Source of the DNA: an uncultured cyanobacterium
GTDB taxonomy: Bacteria; Cyanobacteriota; Vampirovibrionia; Gastranaerophilales; Gastranaerophilaceae
Reading direction: 5' to 3'
Assembly (NCBI GenBank): GCA_902495705.1
Contig: CABUXT010000044.1
Span: 1 to 9,339, forward strand
DNA length: 9,339 nt
Part shown: one piece after another, positions 6,046-9,339 of the stretch
Numbering within the stretch: position 1 is the first letter of the stretch
Layout of the letters: the number at the start of each line of letters is the position of its first letter
The notes under the pieces: generated by a model
What the model saw: the letters and a program-made list of their open reading frames with translations, nothing else
What the model was told of the DNA's origin: nothing
Database searches by the model: none
Program-made: the position numbers and the translations under genes

Positions 6046-6480
6046 CTAAATATTCATTTGTCTTTCAAAGTTTTTTCTGATTTTTGTTTTTGCTCTTTCC
6101 AAGTTTTTGATTTTTCTTTCAGCATATTTGATTTGTTTTTTTGCTGCTTTTCTTTCGGATTTTACTGTGTTGTATTTTGAATCTACTTCTGTATAGTTTG
6201 TTCTGTAGTTCAACAATTTGTTTCTCATTTCAACTTGTGCATTATCAATTTGCAAAATAGCGTTTTGCATTTTTGGACCGGCTACAACTTGGCTTGGTTC
6301 TAACAAATCAGTCTTTTTAGGTTCAGTACCTGAAACTGTTGATGAGCTTGTTGTTGCTTTTACTGATGAGCTGTCGCTAAAGTTTAGCGGTGTAAATTGA
6401 GTTGTTTCTGCCATTGCTACTGTGCAAGAAACCAACACTAAACCTAAACTAAGGGTAAAAAGTTTAGATAAATTTTTCAT
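6046..6480 (-). CDS. Small exported protein with C-terminal coiled coil
   Basis: A 144-residue protein of unrecognised family that should leave the cytoplasm through Sec. Residues 1-24 are a clear signal peptide: KNLSK, a hydrophobic core LFTLSLGLVLV, then two overlapping cleavage options. LVSC with C19 fits a lipobox, so it may be a lipoprotein; AMA (22-24) followed by E25 fits signal peptidase I. A Thr/Ser-rich linker (25-60) follows, then a long charged helix (about 73-144) rich in Lys, Arg, Glu and Gln that should form a coiled coil. GGAGG lies nine bases before the ATG, a strong ribosome binding site. It is monocistronic with its own terminator and diverges from recJ across 139 bp. The general shape resembles small periplasmic or envelope-associated proteins, but no partner is evident. 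Confidence 0.8.
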   Translation of the reverse strand: MKNLSKLFTLSLGLVLVSCTVAMAETTQFTPLNFSDSSSVKATTSSSTVSGTEPKKTDLLEPSQVVAGPKMQNAILQIDNAQVEMRNKLLNYRTNYTEVDSKYNTVKSERKAAKKQIKYAERKIKNLERAKTKIRKNFERQMNI

Positions 6481-6587
6481 AAGTATATTCCTCCATCGTA
6501 GTTGTAAACTCTATTTGTATACAACATTTTAGATTATTTTTTACAAAATAAAAAGAAATTTACATAATTTAATATCCTGAATTTCTG

Positions 6588-6596
6588 TGCTATCAT
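6588..6596 (+). promoter_or_regulatory. Candidate extended -10 promoter of recJ
   Basis: TGC followed by TATCAT forms an extended -10 element (TGn-TATnAT) 23 bases before the recJ ATG. There is no good -35 at 17 bp (TTTAAT only), which is tolerated by extended -10 promoters. The call is based on sequence match alone. Confidence 0.35.
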
Positions 6597-6619
6597 TTTA
6601 TTAATAGGGACTTGGGAAT

Positions 6620-8977
6620 ATGAAAAAAGAATGGATTTTAGAAGATAAAAACACTAGTGAAAAATCGTTGGTAAAAAGATTACTATTATCGCGCGGATTA
6701 AAAACAGAGGACGAAATTAACGAGTTTTTGCATCCGCTTGAGATGAAGTTGACTTCACCTGACGTTTTTACTGACATGAATAAAACCGTAGAACGTTTAT
6801 CAAAAGCGATTGACAACTCCGAAACAATCATCATCTATGGCGACTTTGACGCTGATGGTGTGACTTCTACTTCTGTTCTATATAAAACACTGAAATTTCT
6901 GGGCGCAAATGTTCATTACTTTATTCCTGATAGGGAAAATGAAGGTCATGGTTTTGACAAAAAGGCTCTAATCAAGCTTATGACAACAGTCAAGCCAAAA
7001 GTGATAATTTCTGTTGACTGCGGAATTTCAGATGTTGATGCCGTAAGATTTATCAACAGTTTTAAAATTATAGATGTCATAATCACTGACCACCACGAAG
7101 CCCCTGAAGAATTACCGCCGGCTTATGCGATTATTAATCCAAAAGCTCCAAATGCCTTGGATGAGAGTTTGTCTGCACGCCAAATTGAACATTTGACCTA
7201 TCTTGCAGGTTGTGGGGTGGCATTCAAGGTTGCTCAAGCGCTATTGACCAAATACAACAAAACTGAATTTATTTACGAAATTCTACCGTTTGTCGCAGTT
7301 GGAACGGTTGCGGATGTTGTGCCGTTGTTGGGTGAAAACAGGTATTTTGTGACAAAAGGGTTGGATTTGATTTCGCGAGGAAAGCATCATGGCTTAAAAC
7401 GACTTTTGGAAAGTGCCGGATATGATATTACCAAAGGGGTAACTTCTGAAAATGTTGCGTTTGGAATTGCTCCGCGAATTAACGCATCAGGCAGGTTGGA
7501 TACTGTTGATGCAGCGTTAAAAGTTTTGATTTCTGAAAATCCGCAAGAAGTTGAAATGGCGGTCACTACCCTGAATGAGTTGAACAAGGTTCGCCAAACT
7601 TTGTGCCAAGAAGTTTTTGCGCAAGCTGATGCGATGGTTCAAAAAGAGGGAAACAAAAATCCTGCAATTGTTTTATGCAGTGATGCTTGGCATATCGGAA
7701 TTATCGGAATTGTGGCATCAAAGTTGGTTGAAAAGTATTACAAACCGACATTTTTGATGACTTATGTCAAGGAAAAAGACCAATACAGGTGTTCTGCAAG
7801 AAGTATTGAGGGAGTGCCTTTGTATGATGTTATTGCCGCAAATGGTGAATTATTTGACGGTTTTGGGGGGCACACGCTTGCTGCAGGGTTGAGTTTTACA
7901 GGTGAGAAAACTCCGTTTGAAATAGTCAAAAAAGCTTTGAATGAAACCGTTAGAGAGTACACCTCAACAAAAGAATTAAAGCCGTTTGTCAAAATCGATT
8001 TGTTGGTTGAGCCGCAAGATGTGACGGTTGACTTGATAGAAGAAATTTCGCAACTTGAACCTTTTGGCGCGTCTAATCCAAGTCCGATTTTTGAAATGGA
8101 TAATTTGAAGGTTACCCAAAAAAGGCTTATGGGGGCTGATAATTCACATTTGCGCCTGAATGTATCATCAGGTGCGAATGATTTCACTGCGATTTGGTGG
8201 AAAAAGGGTGATATCGGCTTGTCAAACGGTGACAGTTTGGATATCGCGTTCCATCCGCAGATAAATGAATTTAACGGCAACACTTCTGTACAATTGATTG
8301 TTGATGATATTCATTCTGATGCGATAAAAGAAGAAATTCCGTCAAAATGCAATTACAAAATCTATGATAACCGCACCAAAACAGGCATTTTGGCTAATGT
8401 GAACGACTATATCAGAAATTCAAAATTGAATATAAGAGTTTTTGCAGAAAGTAAGTATACTTTAGATACTATAAAATCGTATGATAATATTTGCTCAAAA
8501 AGCTTTACCAGACAGGATATTCCGAAGTGTGACGTTGTCATGTTTTTCGATTATCCTGCAGATAGGCAAACTCTTGAATTAATTTTGGAAAAATCACAGC
8601 CAAAAGGGATTCATTTTATGAATTACGAGCCTAAAATCCTTGATGAACAAGAGTTTTTGAAAATTTTTACAGGCATGTTGAAATTTGCTGCTCATAATAA
8701 TGGTGGAAAGGTTGAACTTGTACGCTGTGCAAGCTTTTTGGGCAAATCGTTGAAGATATTTGAAATGTTGTTGGCATTGTATGAGGAAGTTGGATTTATT
8801 AAAATTTTGGATAAAAATTCTGCGTTTTATACAATAGAATTTTTAGGCGTCGATGATATTTCAAAAGTTCTGCATAGCGCGAAGTATTCTCAGATTTTTG
8901 AATTGATTATTGAGTGCGAACAGTTCCAAAAGAGCCTCTTGGAGGATAATTTGGAAGATTTGCTTGTCGGAATGTAG
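6620..8977 (+). CDS. recJ: Single-strand-specific 5'-3' DNA exonuclease RecJ, long form
   Basis: RecJ degrades single-stranded DNA from 5' ends in recombination, mismatch and base-excision repair, using Mn/Mg ions in the cytoplasm. The DHH-family motifs are intact: YGDFDADG (73-80), PDR..GHGF (103-112), VDCGIS (132-137), TDHHE (156-160), and GTVADVVPLLGENR (228-241). The DHHA1 part has APRINASGRL (284-293), RCSARSIEG (390-398) and the glycine-rich GFGGHTLAAG (414-423). An OB-like nucleic-acid-binding region follows (about 455-565). Residues 570-785 are an extra C-terminal domain beginning near YKIYDNRTK, as in the roughly 780-residue Firmicute-type RecJ rather than the 577-residue E. coli form. 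The ATG follows a weak GGGA-type ribosome binding site and a candidate extended -10. No frameshift or missing metal ligand is visible. Confidence 0.95.
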   Translation: MKKEWILEDKNTSEKSLVKRLLLSRGLKTEDEINEFLHPLEMKLTSPDVFTDMNKTVERLSKAIDNSETIIIYGDFDADGVTSTSVLYKTLKFLGANVHYFIPDRENEGHGFDKKALIKLMTTVKPKVIISVDCGISDVDAVRFINSFKIIDVIITDHHEAPEELPPAYAIINPKAPNALDESLSARQIEHLTYLAGCGVAFKVAQALLTKYNKTEFIYEILPFVAVGTVADVVPLLGENRYFVTKGLDLISRGKHHGLKRLLESAGYDITKGVTSENVAFGIAPRINASGRLDTVDAALKVLISENPQEVEMAVTTLNELNKVRQTLCQEVFAQADAMVQKEGNKNPAIVLCSDAWHIGIIGIVASKLVEKYYKPTFLMTYVKEKDQYRCSARSIEGVPLYDVIAANGELFDGFGGHTLAAGLSFTGEKTPFEIVKKALNETVREYTSTKELKPFVKIDLLVEPQDVTVDLIEEISQLEPFGASNPSPIFEMDNLKVTQKRLMGADNSHLRLNVSSGANDFTAIWWKKGDIGLSNGDSLDIAFHPQINEFNGNTSVQLIVDDIHSDAIKEEIPSKCNYKIYDNRTKTGILANVNDYIRNSKLNIRVFAESKYTLDTIKSYDNICSKSFTRQDIPKCDVVMFFDYPADRQTLELILEKSQPKGIHFMNYEPKILDEQEFLKIFTGMLKFAAHNNGGKVELVRCASFLGKSLKIFEMLLALYEEVGFIKILDKNSAFYTIEFLGVDDISKVLHSAKYSQIFELIIECEQFQKSLLEDNLEDLLVGM

Positions 8978-8988
8978 GCGTTTCTGAG

Positions 8989-9015
8989 GGCAGGAAGGCT
9001 GGATGGCAAGAAGGC
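8989..9015. repeat. Short direct repeat, 16-bp period
   Basis: GGCAGGAAGGC (8989-8999) and GGCAAGAAGGC (9005-9015) differ at one base and are separated by TGGAT. This purine-rich pair starts 11 bp after the recJ stop. It may be the edge of a tandem repeat or simple-sequence expansion. No function is visible. Confidence 0.4.
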
Positions 9016-9035
9016 AGGCTATTTAAAAATTGTAG

Positions 9036-9055
9036 GTCGGCATTGCCATGCCGAC
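9036..9055. repeat. 8-bp palindrome GTCGGCAT/ATGCCGAC
   Basis: GTCGGCAT (9036-9043), TGCC, then ATGCCGAC (9048-9055) is a perfect stem with a 4-base loop. It lies 58 bp after recJ and could help end the transcript, but AAATTT rather than a T-run follows. It is most likely a dispersed intergenic palindrome. Confidence 0.5.
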
Positions 9056-9066
9056 AAATTTAAACA

Positions 9067-9086
9067 GGTGGGCTAGTTAGCCCACC
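9067..9086. repeat. 9-bp palindrome GGTGGGCTA/TAGCCCACC
   Basis: A perfect 9-bp inverted repeat with only GT between the arms (9067-9075 and 9078-9086), followed by CTACTTTAGCTTTT. It lies 11 bp from the previous palindrome. The weak T-rich tail leaves open a role as the recJ terminator, but the recurrent design of this spacer favours a dispersed repeat. Confidence 0.5.
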
Positions 9087-9148
9087 CTACTTTAGCTTTT
9101 GCCACCAAAGCACCCCTGCACGGAGTGCATGAAAAAGGTAATGATGAA

Positions 9149-9239
9149 CCCTCACCCTAACCCTCAGCCATACGGTACGCAGTCTCACACAACTCGCTTT
9201 GCTTGTTGGTTCGGCTAGTGTCCCTAGGAGAGGGCACTT
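9149..9239. repeat. Palindromic repeat split by a 55-bp insert
   Basis: CCCTCACCCTAACCCTC (9149-9165) and TCCCTAGGAGAGGG (9221-9234) join, if the 55 bp between are removed, into an exact 8-bp stem CCCTCTCC / GGAGAGGG with loop CTA. The join rebuilds a hairpin that neither half has alone, so 9166-9220 looks inserted. The insert shares ordered blocks AGCC, CTCACACA, TCGCT, GCT and TGGTTCG with the insert at 175-237. No ORF is present. Confidence 0.6.
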
Positions 9240-9242
9240 ATG

Positions 9243-9266
9243 TCACCCTGAACTTGATTCAGGGTC
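9243..9266. repeat. Intact CCCTGAA/TTCAGGG palindrome
   Basis: CCCTGAA (9246-9252), CTTGA, then TTCAGGG (9258-9264) is the uninterrupted form of the palindrome broken at 162-250. Its right arm also forms the left end of the 74-bp inverted-repeat element that follows, as happens in mirror orientation at the left end of the window. Confidence 0.6.
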
Positions 9267-9331
9267 TATCCATTTGATTAAAAGTAATGCAAAAAGGTCA
9301 ATTATTAAAATCAACATTGATAGATTCTGAA
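9258..9331. repeat. 74-bp imperfect inverted-repeat mini-element
   Basis: TTCAGGGTCTATC (9258-9270) pairs with GATAGATTCTGAA (9319-9331) at 11 of 13 positions, and pairing continues inward through CAT-TTGATT against AATCAACAT. Length, termini and AT-rich interior match the element at 97-171. The stretch from 8978 to the end of the window otherwise shows no gene. Confidence 0.5.
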
Positions 9332-9339
9332 TAGCAAGA

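Noticed and set aside
7762..8283. 173-codon minus-strand ORF inside recJ
   Set aside because: It lies antisense to the conserved DHHA1 and OB-like regions of recJ and has no plausible start signal.
8978..9339. Possible CRISPR-like array of repeats
   Set aside because: The repeats are different palindromes with no constant unit or regular spacers, and no cas gene is nearby.

Overview
This window looks like chromosomal DNA from a low-GC, host-associated bacterium. The best guess is a member of the Gastranaerophilales (Vampirovibrionia / 'Melainabacteria', the non-photosynthetic relatives of Cyanobacteria). The guess rests on AT-rich coding sequence with ordinary stop codons (TAA and TAG are used here), a long-form RecJ, small palindromic repeats crowded into the spacers, and above all several proteins that begin with M-[RN]-I-x-x-I and carry an F-x-G-like motif within the first 60 residues, a style I associate with that group. 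The assignment is inference; the window contains no rRNA or other phylogenetic marker that I can read decisively.

Layout, left to right. Positions 1-396 hold no gene, only three abutting inverted-repeat or palindromic elements, one of them split by a 63-bp insert. A small heat-shock protein of the Hsp20 family follows on the + strand (397-852), ending at a 14-bp GC-rich hairpin (879-908) shared with the convergent genes. Three minus-strand genes come next. A two-gene operon encodes a 619-residue protein with a degenerate kinase-like region and an alpha-solenoid tail (4589-2730), and, 13 bp downstream, an M29-family metallo-aminopeptidase with a duplicated N-terminal domain (2716-935). Upstream lies a separate 221-residue protein of unknown function (5523-4858). 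All three proteins share the N-terminal leader style, and the two transcription units share a 32-bp promoter-like block at nearly the same distance from the start codon. A structured, GC-richer spacer (about 5640-5790) separates them from tRNA-Ile(GAU) on the minus strand (5901-5828). After this come a small exported coiled-coil protein on the minus strand (6480-6046) and, divergently, recJ on the + strand (6620-8977). The last 360 bp contain no gene and are a second cluster of palindromic repeats, one again split by a related insert.

Functionally, hsp20, recJ and tRNA-Ile are housekeeping genes. The candidate for something undescribed is the set of three leader-bearing proteins with a common promoter-like block, which could be a co-regulated and possibly co-targeted group. 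A second candidate is the short insert found inside two different palindromic repeat families at opposite ends of the window.
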